From NCBI GenBank assembly GCA_016721605.1, contig JADKHS010000001.1, forward strand, positions 124,001-188,000: 64,000 bases of DNA. The letters are read 5' to 3'. A program made the position numbers and the translations under genes. This DNA comes from Nitrosomonadales bacterium (GTDB taxonomy: Bacteria > Pseudomonadota > Gammaproteobacteria > Burkholderiales > Gallionellaceae). Positions 9,676 to 20,359 of the stretch are shown piece by piece; the stretch's first letter is position 1, and every line of letters begins with the position of its first letter. Under the pieces are notes generated by a model. That model did no database searches. It saw only the letters and a program-made list of their open reading frames with translations, and had not been told where the DNA came from.

Positions 9676-11002
9676 CAGCGAACCAACCCGCCCTTAAAGT
9701 TTGCCTTTTTTAACAAACTGTCATATTGATGCGTCATCAAATATGATTGAACTTGCGCCATAAAATCCATGGTTACCACCACCATAATTAATAACGACGT
9801 TCCACCAAAGTAAAACGGCACGTTCCATTTTACAACCAAAAATTCCGGCAACAAACAGACTAACGTCACATACACCGCGCCAACCAAAGTTAGGCGTACA
9901 ATAATTTTTTCAATATGGCGGGCTGTCTGATCACCCGGGCGAATACCTGGCAAAAAAGCACCACTTTTCTTCAAGTTTCCGCCGTCTCTTTTGGATTAAA
10001 AACTAGCGCGGTATAAAAAAAACAAAAGAAAACAATCGTTGATGTATATAACATCACATATATAGGCTGACCAGGCGACAGCATTTCACTAAAATCCTTC
10101 AACCAAGTCAGGCCTTGACCGGTAGCAGACCAACCCGCTAAAGTAGCCGGGAACAAAATAATGCTTGAAGCAAAATAGGCGGAATCACTCCAGCAATATT
10201 TACCTTCAGCGGCAAATGTGAGCTTTGACCGCCATAAATCTTATTTCCAACCTGACGTTTGGCATAATTAACAAGAATTTTCTCTGGCCCGCTCAACAAA
10301 CACCACCAAAGCAGTAATTCCAACGGAACCAAACAACAGCAACAACACAAGCGGGATAGAAAATGCACCCGTCCGCGCCAACTCTAAAGTACTACCAATT
10401 GCATTAGGTAATCCAGCAGCAATTCCGGCAAAAATAATCAAAGAAATCCCATTACCCAAACCACGCTCAGTAATTTGCTCCCCTAGCCACATTAAAAACA
10501 TAGTGCCGGACAACAATGTTATGACTGTTGTCAACTGGAACATAATACCGGGGTGTACAACCAGGCCAGACTGAGATTGCAACGCTACAGACATACCAAA
10601 TGCCTGAAACAACGCCAACACCAAAGTGCCGTAACGAGTATACTGAGTAATCTTACGACGCCCAGCCTCACCATCTTTTTTCAATTGCTCCAGATGCGGC
10701 ACAGCATGCGTGGCCAGCTGCATAATAATAGAAGCAGATATATATGGCATTATGCCCAACGCTAAAATCGTAAAACGCGAAAGAGCACCGCCAGAAAACA
10801 TGTTAAACATGCCCAAAATGCCACTCTTTTGCGAATTAAACAATTCGGCTAGCACGACAGGATCAATGCCCGGAACTGGTATATGGGCACCAATACGATA
10901 AACTATCAACGCCCCCAACAAAAACCATAAACGACGGCCAAGATCACCATACTTTCCATTATTCAAACGCTTTTTAGATACCACATCCACAGAGCCCACC
11001 AT
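9675..11002 (-). CDS. secY: Preprotein translocase subunit SecY (three frame breaks)
   Basis: Channel subunit of the Sec translocon, an inner-membrane protein with ten transmembrane helices. The first 235 or so residues are open from ATG 11002 ([25 protein letters not shown], plug region [27 protein letters not shown]). The rest is in three further pieces: [20 protein letters not shown] near 10260, then FPATLAGW near 10150, and a last piece with [13 protein letters not shown] and [17 protein letters not shown]. The total span fits about 442 residues, the normal size. The breaks are small and probably sequence errors. Start overlaps rplO's stop by one base. Confidence 0.93.
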
Positions 11003-11436
11003 TACTCTGCAATACTACCGCCAGCTGCTTGAACAGCAGCACGAGCACCTTTGGTAAGCAACAAACCTTGTAATTTCACGGAACGCTTGATCTCGCCAGA
11101 CATCACCACTTTAGCGATCAGTGCTATAGCAGGAATAACCCCAGCTTGCTTCAATGCTAACAAGTCAATCACATCAACTGCCATTTTTTCCAGGTCAGAT
11201 AAGCGCACTTGAGCGCTGTCATAACGAGTCAAGGATATGAAACCGCGCTTAGGCAAACGACGTTGCAGCGGCATCTGACCACCCTCAAACCCAACCTTAT
11301 GAAAACCGCCAGAACGCGATTTCTGACCTTTATGACCACGACCACAAGTTTTTCCCAGACCGCAACCAATACCACGCCCAACGCGACGCTTAACGTGTGT
11401 GGAGCCTTCTGCAGGTTTAATTTTATTGAGTTGCAT
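11002..11436 (-). CDS. rplO: 50S ribosomal protein L15
   Basis: Complete at 144 residues, start [21 protein letters not shown]; the glycine- and lysine-rich N-terminal extension [34 protein letters not shown] that threads into 23S rRNA is present. Ends IAE, slightly different from the usual tail. Directly after rpmD and coupled to secY through a TAATG overlap. Confidence 0.96.
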   Translation of the reverse strand: MQLNKIKPAEGSTHVKRRVGRGIGCGLGKTCGRGHKGQKSRSGGFHKVGFEGGQMPLQRRLPKRGFISLTRYDSAQVRLSDLEKMAVDVIDLLALKQAGVIPAIALIAKVVMSGEIKRSVKLQGLLLTKGARAAVQAAGGSIAE

Positions 11437-11646
11437 TTATACCTCGCACTTAACCAAATAATAAACCTTATTAATCATGCCTCGTACAGCTGGCGTATCT
11501 TCCACCATGACGGTATGATTCAAACGGCGCAAACCCAACCCACGCACACAGGCACGATGCGATTCTTTGGTGCCAATCACGCTTTTAACCAGCGTTACGT
11601 GAAGCATTCCAGCTGTTGTTTTGACTTTTTGTTGAGACTGAACCAT
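11437..11646 (-). CDS. rpmD: 50S ribosomal protein L30
   Basis: 69 residues from ATG 11646 ([11 protein letters not shown]...). A longer in-frame reading starts at 11670 but would run back into rpsE; the AGGGGT ribosome binding site seven bases before 11646 decides the start. [28 protein letters not shown] is the L30 signature. About eight residues longer than usual, mostly at the N-terminus and the KCEV tail. Four bases after rpsE. Confidence 0.95.
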   Translation of the reverse strand: MVQSQQKVKTTAGMLHVTLVKSVIGTKESHRACVRGLGLRRLNHTVMVEDTPAVRGMINKVYYLVKCEV

Positions 11647-11650
11647 TACA

Positions 11651-12172
11651 TCACCCCTGAATTTCTTCAATGCTCATACCACGCTTGGCAGCAATTTCAG
11701 ATGGAGAATTGATAGCCTGCAGTCCATTAAGAGTTGCGCGCACTACGTTGTATGGATTACTTGAACCAATACACTTAGCCAATACGTTATGCACGCCCAC
11801 CGCCTCAAACACAGCACGCATCGCACCACCTGCAATAATTCCCGTACCTTCCGATGCTGGCTGCATGTAAACCTTAGCAGCACCATGACGCCCAATCACC
11901 GTATGGTGTAAAGTGCCCTTATTTAAATTAACATTAATCATTTTTCGACGTGCCTCTTCCATCGATTTTTGTACAGCAACCGGCACTTCCTTAGATTTCC
12001 CCTTACCCATACCTATGCGACCATCGCCATCTCCAACCACGGTAAGCGCAGCGAATCCCATAATGCGCCCCCCCTTCACCACCTTAGTTACACGATTGAT
12101 CGAAATCATTTTTTCAATAAGACCATCACCACGATCTTCTGATTGCTGCATTCTTCCCTGCGCTTTAGCCAT
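11651..12172 (-). CDS. rpsE: 30S ribosomal protein S5
   Basis: 173 residues from the second of two adjacent ATGs, which has the better spacing to GAGG. Shows the double-stranded-RNA-binding domain ([35 protein letters not shown]) and the C-terminal domain (ECIGS.NP-type region read as [18 protein letters not shown]). S5 sits at the mRNA entry channel and affects accuracy. Complete and unbroken. Confidence 0.97.
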   Translation of the reverse strand: MAKAQGRMQQSEDRGDGLIEKMISINRVTKVVKGGRIMGFAALTVVGDGDGRIGMGKGKSKEVPVAVQKSMEEARRKMINVNLNKGTLHHTVIGRHGAAKVYMQPASEGTGIIAGGAMRAVFEAVGVHNVLAKCIGSSNPYNVVRATLNGLQAINSPSEIAAKRGMSIEEIQG

Positions 12173-12185
12173 CATTCACCTCAAG

Positions 12186-12542
12186 TTAGAACTTCAAGCC
12201 ATGCTCACGCGCTGCAGCAGCAAGCGCTTTTACGCGACCGTGATATTTATAGCCAGAACGGTCAAAAGCAACTTCAGCAATACCAGCGCTTTTGGCTTTT
12301 TCAGCGATACGCTTCCCCACCAATATGGCCGCTGCAATATTGCCCCCATTAGCAAATTCTTTTCGCACCTCAACCTCTAAAGTAGAGGCACTCACTAACA
12401 CTTTGCTGCCACAAGCAGAAATTACTTGAGCATAAATGTGTAAATTGCTGCGACGTATCGCCAAACGAATCGATTTTTGACCAGCAATTTTAGCACGCGT
12501 TTTACGAGCTCTGCGCTGACGCGCATCATCCTTGATAAACAT
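12186..12542 (-). CDS. rplR: 50S ribosomal protein L18
   Basis: 118 residues from ATG 12542 ([19 protein letters not shown]). An upstream in-frame start would add MGLI, but the GGGGTTG ribosome binding site fits 12542. [15 protein letters not shown] and the C-terminal [26 protein letters not shown] are typical. L18 binds 5S rRNA in the central protuberance. Complete. Confidence 0.96.
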   Translation of the reverse strand: MFIKDDARQRRARKTRAKIAGQKSIRLAIRRSNLHIYAQVISACGSKVLVSASTLEVEVRKEFANGGNIAAAILVGKRIAEKAKSAGIAEVAFDRSGYKYHGRVKALAAAAREHGLKF

Positions 12543-12554
12543 TATCAACCCCAA

Positions 12555-13088
12555 TTATTTTTTCTTAGTTTCTTTCAATTTCACCACCTCTTCGGCATAA
12601 CGAACCCCCTTACCCTTATAGGGCTCAGGTTCACGAAACGCGCGAATCTCAGCGGCGACTTGACCAACCTGCTGCTTATTTGTGCTTTTTAATACAACTT
12701 CAGTTTGAGTCGGCGTCGAAACAGTCACACCAACAGGGACTTTATAAACTACAGGATGAGAAAAACCAAGAGTCAGATTAAGAGTATCACCAGTGGCCTG
12801 GGCACGATAACCAACGCCAACCAAGGTCAACTTGCGCTCGAAACCCTTGGTCACACCCTGTACCATATTAGCAATCAGCGCACGAATAGTGCCAGACATA
12901 GCATCCGCTTTCGCAGATTCATTACTAGCCTTACATAACAACTCCCTACCCTCATACCGCACAACAACATCGTTATTCAGCCCTTGCTTCATGGTTCCTA
13001 ACGGGCCCTTAACAGAAACCTCATTAGCGACCAGCGCAACTTCGACACCAGCAGGCAAAACTATAGGATTTTTAGCGACTCTAGACAT
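12555..13088 (-). CDS. rplF: 50S ribosomal protein L6
   Basis: Complete at 177 residues: [17 protein letters not shown], two repeated domains, and the signature [15 protein letters not shown] near the C-terminus. L6 stabilises the factor-binding region of the large subunit. Ten bases downstream of rpsH, twelve upstream of rplR. Confidence 0.97.
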   Translation of the reverse strand: MSRVAKNPIVLPAGVEVALVANEVSVKGPLGTMKQGLNNDVVVRYEGRELLCKASNESAKADAMSGTIRALIANMVQGVTKGFERKLTLVGVGYRAQATGDTLNLTLGFSHPVVYKVPVGVTVSTPTQTEVVLKSTNKQQVGQVAAEIRAFREPEPYKGKGVRYAEEVVKLKETKKK

Positions 13089-13098
13089 AATTACCCCG

Positions 13099-13494
13099 TT
13101 ACGCGACTATGCACAACACTTCGCCACCAATTCCATTGGCACGCGCCTTGCGGTCAGTCATCAACCCTTTTGAAGTAGACACAATAGCAATACCCAAGCC
13201 GTTCATTACATTAGGTATATCATCGCAACCTTTGTACATGCGCAGACCAGGCCGACTCACGCGCTGAATCTTCTCAATGACTGGTCGTCCCGCATAGTAC
13301 TTCAGACCAATTTCTAACGTAGACTTACCATCTACGCTAGCGACATTATACCCTTCCACATAACCTTCATCTTGCAACACTTGGGCAATTGCCACTTTTA
13401 ATTTGGAAGATGGCATCTTTACATTTATTTTTTCCGCCATCTGCGCATTTCTAATGCGCGTCAGCATGTCGGAGATCGGATCACTCATACTCAT
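13099..13494 (-). CDS. rpsH: 30S ribosomal protein S8
   Basis: Complete at 131 residues, [18 protein letters not shown], the form common in betaproteobacteria; C-terminal [26 protein letters not shown] is the family signature. S8 binds helix 21 of 16S rRNA and, in enterobacteria, represses the spc operon by binding near rplE; no such site was modelled here. Confidence 0.97.
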   Translation of the reverse strand: MSMSDPISDMLTRIRNAQMAEKINVKMPSSKLKVAIAQVLQDEGYVEGYNVASVDGKSTLEIGLKYYAGRPVIEKIQRVSRPGLRMYKGCDDIPNVMNGLGIAIVSTSKGLMTDRKARANGIGGEVLCIVA

Positions 13495-13505
13495 AGTTCA
13501 ACCCC

Positions 13506-13811
13506 CTACCAGCTTGCCTTAATTACACCAGGAACCTCGCCACGCATTACAAATTCACGCAACTTGATACGACCCAGACCAAACTTACTGAAAACACCAC
13601 GCGGACGTCCAGTCAATGAACAACGATTACGCAAACGCACAGGACTAGAATTTCGCGGAAGCGCTTGCAATTTTTGACGCGCGACATACCGATCTTCATC
13701 GCTCAACTTAACGTTAATTATAGTTGCCAACAACTCAGCACGCTTAATAGAGTATTTTTTTACAATGTCGCGACGTTTTTGTTCGCGATTAACGACAGCT
13801 GCTTTAGCCAT
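13506..13811 (-). CDS. rpsN: 30S ribosomal protein S14
   Basis: Complete at 101 residues, the long form without the zinc-binding cysteine pairs (only one cysteine, in [14 protein letters not shown]), so it is the C- type that does not depend on zinc. Head of the 30S subunit. Seven bases after rplE. Confidence 0.97.
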   Translation of the reverse strand: MAKAAVVNREQKRRDIVKKYSIKRAELLATIINVKLSDEDRYVARQKLQALPRNSSPVRLRNRCSLTGRPRGVFSKFGLGRIKLREFVMRGEVPGVIKASW

Positions 13812-13818
13812 TTTGCCC

Positions 13819-14357
13819 TCAGTTCTTCAACGGAAATTTGAAAGCCAAAAGGAGCGCACGCGCCTCTTCATCGGTCTTTGCACTAGTAGTAATAGTAATA
13901 TTCATGCCACGTAACGCGTCGATTTTATCATATTCAATCTCCGGGAAGATAATCTGCTCTTTGATGCCCATATTGTAATTACCACGACCATCAAACGCTT
14001 TCCCAGAAATACCACGAAAATCGCGGATCCGCGGGATAGCCACAGACACCAAACGATCTAGAAACTCATACATACGAACTTTGCGCAAGGTAACCTTGCA
14101 CCCGACAGGATAATTTTCACGAATCTTAAAGCCTGCGATAGATTTTTTGGATTTAGTCACCACCGGCTTTTGCCCAGCAATTTTTGCATATCACCAACCG
14201 CATGCTCCAGCACCTTCTTATCACCAATCGCCTCACCCACACCCATATTTAGAGTGATCTTTTCTATACGCGGCACTTCCATGATGGACTTGTAGCCAAA
14301 TTGCTTCATCAACTCTGGAGCCACCGTACCCTTATAAAAATCATATAGACGAGCCAT
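13819..14357 (-). CDS. rplE: 50S ribosomal protein L5 (one frame break)
   Basis: [21 protein letters not shown] and [13 protein letters not shown] open from 14357; at DMQK the frame changes and continues as [21 protein letters not shown] to FKFPLKN at 13819. Restoring one A in a run of five (CAAAAATT) joins the two parts into 179 residues, the normal length. L5 contacts 5S rRNA and P-site tRNA. The break is probably a sequencing error because the gene is essential. Confidence 0.95.
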
Positions 14358-14368
14358 GCTATCTCTCC

Positions 14369-14683
14369 TTACACGCCAATCACATCACCACTCGACTTAA
14401 AGACGCGCACTTTGCGACCATCTTCTAACGTTTTAACACCCACACGATCAGCTTTTTTTGACATCACGTTGTAAATAGCAACATTGGAGGCATGGATCGA
14501 CATCTCTATAGCCACGACACCACCGGTCAACCCCTTTACAGGATTCGGCTTCTGATGCTTTTTAACCATATTAACGCCACTTACCAACAAACGATCACCA
14601 AGCACACGCAACACCTTACCACGATCACCTTTATCTTTTCCCGCAATAACAATCACATCATCATTTTTCTTAATTTTGCGCAT
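14369..14683 (-). CDS. rplX: 50S ribosomal protein L24
   Basis: 104 residues from ATG 14683 ([19 protein letters not shown]), chosen because AAGGA stands six bases before it. Contains the KOW motif ([20 protein letters not shown]). L24 is an early assembly protein that starts 50S folding. Complete. Confidence 0.96.
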   Translation of the reverse strand: MRKIKKNDDVIVIAGKDKGDRGKVLRVLGDRLLVSGVNMVKKHQKPNPVKGLTGGVVAIEMSIHASNVAIYNVMSKKADRVGVKTLEDGRKVRVFKSSGDVIGV

Positions 14684-14731
14684 GACCATTCCTTAGACTG
14701 CATTACACCATCGCTTACAACACCCCGCCAT

Positions 14732-15100
14732 TTACAAAACCTCAGGGGCGAGCGATACAATTTTCATAAACCGCTCAGTACGCAATTCACGCGTAACCGG
14801 GCCAAAGATTCGAGTGCCAATAGGCTCAAGCTTCGCATTCAAAAGAACCGCAGCGTTACCATCAAATTTTATCAAAGAACCATCTGGACGACGAACACCT
14901 TTAGCCGTACGTACCACCACCGCACTATATACCTCACCTTTTTTTACACGAGCACGGGGCGCAGCATCTCTTATGCTAACTTTAATTACATCCCCTATAG
15001 CCGCGTACCGACATTTTGAACCACCTAACACTTTGATGCACATTACTGAACGCGCACCGGTATTATCAGCAACAGTCAAAATAGATTGCATTTGTATCAT
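14732..15100 (-). CDS. rplN: 50S ribosomal protein L14
   Basis: Complete at 122 residues, [27 protein letters not shown], ending [15 protein letters not shown]14 lies at the subunit interface next to L19. It begins the spc part of the cluster and is preceded by a 174-base non-coding stretch containing a probable promoter. Confidence 0.97.
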   Translation of the reverse strand: MIQMQSILTVADNTGARSVMCIKVLGGSKCRYAAIGDVIKVSIRDAAPRARVKKGEVYSAVVVRTAKGVRRPDGSLIKFDGNAAVLLNAKLEPIGTRIFGPVTRELRTERFMKIVSLAPEVL

Positions 15101-15200
15101 AATTTATACTCCAACTTTATCCGTATTATTAACGGCTAGTTTTGGAACCCGTTTGGGTTAGATCGCTGCCAAACAGAGCAGCAGTGAAACGAAGATTCGT

Positions 15201-15229
15201 AGTATATGCAATATTGTCAAATAAGGCAA
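15201..15229 (-). promoter_or_regulatory. Probable spc-operon promoter before rplN
   Basis: In the 174-base gap between rpsQ and rplN the minus strand has TTGCCT, 17 bases, TATACT. The -10 matches five of six consensus bases and the -35 four of six. In Escherichia coli the spc promoter lies in the same gap, which supports the call. The surrounding region is AT-rich; a second TTGACA lies close by without a good -10. Confidence 0.55.
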
Positions 15230-15274
15230 GCAATAAACACTATTAAATTGTCAAATTTTAACAAAAATCCAGTG

Positions 15275-15538
15275 TTAAGCCGCTTGAGATTTTTCTGCCA
15301 ATTTAGTCACACGCCAACTTTTAGTTTTAGCCAATGGCCGACATTCTTCAATAAATACCAAATCACCCTGAAGAAACTCATTATTTTCATCATGAGCATG
15401 ATATTTTTTTGAAACACGCAAGACTTTACCCAACAAAGAATGTTTAATCTTTCTCTCAACCAGTACGGTAACGGTTTTGTCCATTTTATTGCTTACAACC
15501 ACACCAGTAAGCGTTCGTTTTAAATTTATTACACTCAT
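15275..15538 (-). CDS. rpsQ: 30S ribosomal protein S17
   Basis: Complete at 87 residues; [20 protein letters not shown] and [20 protein letters not shown] are the S17 OB-fold signatures. Start overlaps the rpmC stop by one base (TAATG). Last gene of the S10 part of the cluster. Confidence 0.97.
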   Translation of the reverse strand: MSVINLKRTLTGVVVSNKMDKTVTVLVERKIKHSLLGKVLRVSKKYHAHDENNEFLQGDLVFIEECRPLAKTKSWRVTKLAEKSQAA

Positions 15539-15729
15539 TATTGAGTACCTTTTTCAGTCAATATAGTTTTCACACGAGCAATGTCTCGACGAATTTTGCG
15601 AAGCTGACTATTGTTACTCAACTGCTGTGTTGCCACCTGCATACGCAAGCCAAATTGAGCCTTGGTTAAAGACAACAACTCATTATTTAAATCCATTATT
15701 GATTTCACTCTTAATTCATCAGCTTTCAT
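15538..15729 (-). CDS. rpmC: 50S ribosomal protein L29
   Basis: Complete at 63 residues, two-helix protein: [50 protein letters not shown]29 lies at the tunnel exit next to L23 and helps dock signal recognition particle and trigger factor. Four bases after rplP. Confidence 0.96.
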   Translation of the reverse strand: MKADELRVKSIMDLNNELLSLTKAQFGLRMQVATQQLSNNSQLRKIRRDIARVKTILTEKGTQ

Positions 15730-15733
15730 TGTA

Positions 15734-16149
15734 TTATGCTCCTACCTGTCTAATTACAAACGTAGTGGCAATAGGCAACTTAGCAGAAGCTAAGCGAAAC
15801 GCTTCCCGAGCTATTAACTCATCCACGCCATCCATTTCATATAACATTTTACCAGGCTGAATTTCGGCAACATAATACTCTGGACTACCTTTACCGTTAC
15901 CCATACGTACCTCAGCAGGTTTTTGAGAAATCGGCTTATCCGGAAAAATGCGAATCCAAATTCGTCCACCACGTTTAATGTAACGAGTCATTGCGCGCCG
16001 CGCCGCTTCAATCTGACGAGCCGTCAAACGACCGCGAGCAACAGCCTTAAGGCCAAACTCACCGAAGCTAACCTTATTACCCCGTGTAGCGACCCCAGTA
16101 TTACGACCTTTTGCTCCTTGCGATATTTTCTTCTAGCTGGCTGTAGCAT
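15734..16149 (-). CDS. rplP: 50S ribosomal protein L16 (one frame break)
   Basis: The start is ATG 16147-16149 ([14 protein letters not shown]); one missing A in the AAAA run after that puts [11 protein letters not shown] and FGEFGLKA back into the frame that is open from 16027 ([20 protein letters not shown]) to the stop at 15734. Corrected length 138 residues, normal. L16 helps position A-site tRNA. The first 40 residues are easily missed if the break is ignored. Confidence 0.93.
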
Positions 16150-16165
16150 GTTTCGCCCCGACTTT

Positions 16166-16844
16166 CTACCTCTTTTTCAGGTTCAGACACTATCGGCAAA
16201 GACACGTCTTCTAATTCAACATGATCACCTTTATAAACCCAAACTTTGACCCCGATAATACCATAAGTCGTTTTAGCCTCGGCGGTACCATAGTCAATAT
16301 CAGCACGCAAAGTATGTAGTGGAACTCGTCCTTCACGATACCACTCAGTTCGTGCAATTTCAATTCCGTTAAGGCGGCCAGCACTCATAATCTTTATACC
16401 TTGAGCGCCAAGACGAATTGCATTTTGCATAGCCCGTTTCATAGCACGACGAAACATGATGCGCTTTTCCAGCTGCGACGTAATACTTTCCGCAATTAAC
16501 TGAGCATCAATTTCGGGTTTTCGCACCTCTTCAATATTAAGCGCAACATCGGGCAATTCCATACGCCTTCTCAATTCAGCCCGCAGGGCTTCAATATCTT
16601 CACCTTTTTACCAATCACAACACTCAGGACGAGCTGTATAAATTGTAATTTTAGCATTTTTGGCTGGTCGCTCAATGACGATCTTTGACACACCCGCACC
16701 AAAAAGTCTTTTTTTCAGGTAACTGCGCACCTCTATATCCTTAAGAAGCATTCCAGCAAAATTCTTGCTGTTAGCATACCACTTTGAAGTCCAGCTTTTC
16801 CGAACACTCAATCGGAAACCGATTGGATGAATTTTTTGTCCCAT
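16166..16844 (-). CDS. rpsC: 30S ribosomal protein S3 (two or three frame breaks)
   Basis: Starts [18 protein letters not shown] at 16844. After YTARP the frame breaks in the KH-domain loop (expected GVVIGKKGEDIE) and resumes at [21 protein letters not shown], running through [23 protein letters not shown] and VKVWVYKGD. As read, the frame overruns the rplP start by 48 bases; adding one A to the run in CTGAAAAAGAGG gives EPEKKR and TAG at 16166-16168, leaving a sensible 16-base gap to rplP. S3 lines the mRNA entry pore. The exact C-terminus is inferred. Confidence 0.9.
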
Positions 16845-16851
16845 ATCTGTT

Positions 16852-17181
16852 TTAGCTCCCGACAATAATCGTAATGTGACAGGTCTGTTTTTCGATACCA
16901 TTACCTCGCCCCTTAGCGCGAGCAGATGTTCTTTTTAGCGATGCGCCTTTATCTACATAGATAGTAGCAACCTTTAAATCATCAATGTCAGCACCATTAT
17001 TATGCTCAGCATTAGCGACCGCAGACTCCAAGCCCTTTTTAATAATTACAGCAGCTTTTTTTGGACTAAAAGCTAGTGTATTTAAGGCTTTATTAACTGG
17101 TAAGCCACGAATTTGATCCGCTACCAAACGACCTTTTTGAGCCGAAAGACGAACTCCTCTCACTACCGCAACTGTATTCAT
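16852..17181 (-). CDS. rplV: 50S ribosomal protein L22
   Basis: 109 residues from the second of two adjacent ATGs, better placed behind AAGGAGG. Shows [19 protein letters not shown] and the beta-hairpin region [24 protein letters not shown] that reaches the tunnel constriction, where macrolide resistance changes occur in other bacteria. Complete. Confidence 0.96.
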   Translation of the reverse strand: MNTVAVVRGVRLSAQKGRLVADQIRGLPVNKALNTLAFSPKKAAVIIKKGLESAVANAEHNNGADIDDLKVATIYVDKGASLKRTSARAKGRGNGIEKQTCHITIIVGS

Positions 17182-17190
17182 CATGCCTCC

Positions 17191-17470
17191 TTATTTTTTC
17201 TTGACTACTGCTTTTATCAGCGGCATGTCCTTTGAAAGTGCGAGTCAACGAAAATTCACCCAGCTTGTGACCCACCATATTCTCGGAGATATATACAGGA
17301 ATATGCCGCTTACCGTTATGAACAGCAATGGTTAAACCAACAAATTCGGGAAGAACTGTAGAGCGACGCGACCACGTTTTCACTGGCCGCTTATCACTGT
17401 TCGCGCGCACTGTTTCAATTTTTTTATTAAGTAAGCGTCAACGAACGGACCTTTTAATCGAACGTGACAT
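17191..17470 (-). CDS. rpsS: 30S ribosomal protein S19 (two frame breaks)
   Basis: ATG 17468-17470 begins MSRSIK; one A is missing in the AAAA run, then [31 protein letters not shown] sequence follows, with [21 protein letters not shown] and [20 protein letters not shown]. Near the end another short A-run must be lengthened to give KKAVVKKK and TAA 17191-17193 instead of a run into rplV. Corrected length about 92 residues. S19 is in the 30S head beside S13. Confidence 0.92.
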
Positions 17471-17481
17471 ATTTTTAACAC

Positions 17482-18307
17482 TTAAGTCTGAAAGCGGCAG
17501 AGGACTATCATGACCATAGTGAACTTATTACGACGCGTGCGGAAGCCTTTAGCCGGCACACCCCATGGACTGACCGGATTACGACCAGCGGCAGTCTTTC
17601 CTTCGCCACCCCCATGCGGATGATCTACCGGATTCATTGCCACACCACGCACAGTCGGACGCACTCCACGCCAACGCATTGCACCGGCCTTACCGATAGA
17701 CCGCAAACTATGCTCAGCATTGCCCACTTCACCTATAGTCGCCTTACAATCCACATGAACCTTACGAATTTCGCCTGAGCGCAAACGCAATTGCGCGTAA
17801 CCGCCCTCACGTGCCAACAACTGCACTGAAGTCCCAGCCGAACGTGCCAACTGCGCGCCTTTACCTGGCATCATTTCAATGCAGTGTATAGTCGAGCCCA
17901 CCGGAATATTACGCAATGGCAAGGCATTCCCCGCTTTAATTGGAGCTTCCGATCCGCTGACCAGCTGAGAACCTACCATCACCCCCCTTGGAGCCACAAT
18001 GTAACGACGCTCGCCATCGGCGTAGCACAAGAGCGCCACATGCGCGCTGCGATTTGGGTCATATTCCAAATGCTCAACTATAGCCGAGACACTATCTTTA
18101 TCACGCTTAAAGTCAATTATGCGATAATTCTTTTTGTGCCCACCACCCATATGACGGACAGTGATGTGCCCATTATGGTTACGACCGGCCGTTCTGTTCT
18201 TTTTCCAACAACGGCGCGTGTGGCTTACCTTTATACAAATCACTATTGACCACACGCACGACAGCGCGCCGCCCTGGAGAGCTTGGTTTAAGTTTAATTA
18301 GTGCCAT
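17482..18307 (-). CDS. rplB: 50S ribosomal protein L2 (frame break)
   Basis: ATG 18305-18307 starts [20 protein letters not shown]; the frame breaks after [12 protein letters not shown] and continues with [22 protein letters not shown] to the catalytic-centre region [16 protein letters not shown]. Total about 275 residues, normal. The last residues ([12 protein letters not shown]) differ from the usual MIVRRR ending and may hide another small error. L2 supports peptidyl transferase activity and subunit joining. Confidence 0.94.
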
Positions 18308-18308
18308 A

Positions 18309-18626
18309 TTATCCTTGCTCACTCTCAGAAAAATTGATTTTCTGACCAAGCGCGAGGCATACATATGCCTTCTTCCAATCTTTACGCCGGCCCATGAACT
18401 TGCCAAAGCGTTTTTGCTTACCCTTGACCAGGGCAACCTGAACGCTCTCCACATCCACTTTAAACATCAACTCGACAGCAGCTTTAATTTCTGGCTTCGT
18501 CGCAGTAGAATTAACACGAAAAATTACTTGCTCGTATTTCTCAGCAACAAACGTAGCTTTTTCAGATAGCTGCGGAGCTTGCAACACGTTCATTAAGCGC
18601 TCTTGGCTGAATTTTTGATTGCTCAT
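18309..18626 (-). CDS. rplW: 50S ribosomal protein L23
   Basis: Complete at 105 residues. [22 protein letters not shown] and the rRNA-binding extension [21 protein letters not shown] are typical. L23 is the docking site for trigger factor at the tunnel exit. ATG overlaps the rplD stop by four bases (ATGA). Confidence 0.97.
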   Translation of the reverse strand: MSNQKFSQERLMNVLQAPQLSEKATFVAEKYEQVIFRVNSTATKPEIKAAVELMFKVDVESVQVALVKGKQKRFGKFMGRRKDWKKAYVCLALGQKINFSESEQG

Positions 18627-19247
18627 GCCAACACCTCCTCAAATTTCCTCATGGCATCAAGTGTCACAAGCACCTTTTGAGAGCGCACCAGACTTACTGG
18701 ATCTGCCTTATAAGCCTCTAACAAGCACATTTGGTAAATTACGCGAGGACAAATATAGATTGTCATCAATATCATTAACAATAATCAGCACACGCGTTGA
18801 ATCAAAACCTATATCCATCATCTTTTTTGCTAAAAGCTTGGTCTTTGGTGCCTCAATTATCAGACTGTCAATCACCGTCAAGCGATCTTCGCGTACCAAT
18901 TGCGAGAGAATAGAGGCCAAACCAGCACGATACATCTTACGGTTAACCTTTTGAGTAAAATTCTCGTCCGGACTGCTCGGAAAAATTTTGCCGCCGCCAC
19001 GCCACAACGGGCTAGATGCCATACCAGCACGGGCACGGCCAGTCCCTTTTTGCGCCCAAGGTTTACGCGTGCTCTTCGCAATTTCACTACGACCTTTTTG
19101 CTTGCTATTGCCAAAACGAGCATTGGCCTGATATGCGATCACCACCTGATGAATCAACGCCTCGTTATATTCGCGACCAAACAGCTCATCGGAGGCGGAC
19201 ATACTGGCGCTCACCAGGCCTTTACCATCAATAACCTTAAGTTCCAT
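18623..19247 (-). CDS. rplD: 50S ribosomal protein L4 (frame break near C-terminus)
   Basis: [21 protein letters not shown] opens at 19247; the tunnel loop [27 protein letters not shown] is intact. At NLPNVLV one base is missing; the other frame continues [31 protein letters not shown]-like to TGA 18623-18625, overlapping rplW. Corrected length about 207 residues. L4 also represses the S10 operon in enterobacteria. Confidence 0.94.
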
Positions 19248-19261
19248 TATGCACCTGCCTT

Positions 19262-19898
19262 TACTTTACTGCTGGACGCACAATAACGTCCCCTCCCCTT
19301 TGGAGCCAGGAACAGCACCCATTATCAACAATAGCTGACGATCGATGTCGATGCGGACTATTTTGAGGTTTTGCACAGTACGCTGCACATCACCCAAGTG
19401 CCCAGACATGCGCTTACCCGGAAACACACGACCCGGATCTTGCGCCATCCCAATAGAGCCAGGCACATTGTGAGATTTTGAATTACCGTGCGTAGCACGA
19501 CCAGAACTAAAATGATAACGCTTAATTACACCACTAAAACCCTTGCCAAGAGTAACGCCAGTCACATCCACTTTTTGGCCAATCTTAAATAAATCTGCGC
19601 TTAGCGTACTACCCGCCTGCAGAGCACTCAATTCGCCCGGGGTAACAATAAACTCTTTTTGCATACTACCTGCCGCCACCCCTGCCTTAGCAAAATGACC
19701 TGAAGCCGCTTTCGTTACGCGGGTTGCACGACGCACACCAAACGCAACCTGAAGCGCAGTATAGCCATCAGTATTAATGGTTTTAATTTGAGTAATTCGA
19801 TTATTTGATACGTCCAACACTGTCACCGGCAGAGACACTCCGTCATCGGTAAAAATGCGGGTCATACCGATCTTTCGACCAATAAGTCCTAAGCTCAT
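19262..19898 (-). CDS. rplC: 50S ribosomal protein L3 (frame break at C-terminus)
   Basis: Start ATG 19898 ([20 protein letters not shown]) behind AAAGGAT; the open frame extends 48 bases further up but without a ribosome binding site. [32 protein letters not shown] is the L3 signature near the peptidyl transferase centre. Restoring one G in a GGGG run near 19285 changes the odd ending into [12 protein letters not shown] with TAA at 19262-19264. Confidence 0.94.
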
Positions 19899-19956
19899 TT
19901 TTATATCCTTTTTAAGGGGCTGACTACAATTGGCCAGCCGATTCACTTACCCACAA

Positions 19957-20268
19957 CTACTGTAACTTTATTACAACGTCTACGCCCGCAGGCAAATCCA
20001 GCTTCATTAACGCATCTACAGTTTTCTCAGTCGGATCAACTATATTTAACATACGCAAATGCGTACGAATCTCAAATTGATCACGCGAAGTCTTATTGAC
20101 ATGTGGAGAACGCAAAACATCAAAGCGCTCAATTTTAGTAGGCAAAGGAATGGGACCTTTCACGACCGCACCAGTACGCTTCGCAGTCTCTACGATGCGA
20201 GAGGCGGACTGATCAATCAGACGATAATCAAATGCTTTTAAGCGTATACGAATATTTTGATTTTTCAT
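19957..20268 (-). CDS. rpsJ: 30S ribosomal protein S10
   Basis: Complete at 103 residues, [43 protein letters not shown]. Besides its place in the 30S head, S10 (NusE) works with NusB and NusG in antitermination. It lies 91 bases after tufA, linking the str and S10 blocks. Confidence 0.97.
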   Translation of the reverse strand: MKNQNIRIRLKAFDYRLIDQSASRIVETAKRTGAVVKGPIPLPTKIERFDVLRSPHVNKTSRDQFEIRTHLRMLNIVDPTEKTVDALMKLDLPAGVDVVIKLQ

Positions 20269-20320
20269 AAATTTTTTACTTTATTTTTCGGTAGCTATCG
20301 CCATAATTGCAAATCAACTG

Positions 20321-20336
20321 ATTATTGTACAATAAT
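20321..20336. repeat. Perfect 16-bp AT-rich palindrome between rpsJ and tufA
   Basis: ATTATTGTACAATAAT reads the same on both strands. It lies in the 91-base gap upstream of rpsJ and downstream of tufA. It could be an operator or part of a weak promoter for rpsJ (TTGTAC, 18 bases, AATTAT), or a chance feature of AT-rich sequence. Confidence 0.5.
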
Positions 20337-20359
20337 ATAACATCTTATTACATACACAT

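Noticed and set aside
11209..11712. Plus-strand open frame of 167 codons opposite rplO/rpmD
   Set aside because: Antisense to intact ribosomal protein genes; low-complexity composition typical of a shadow frame.
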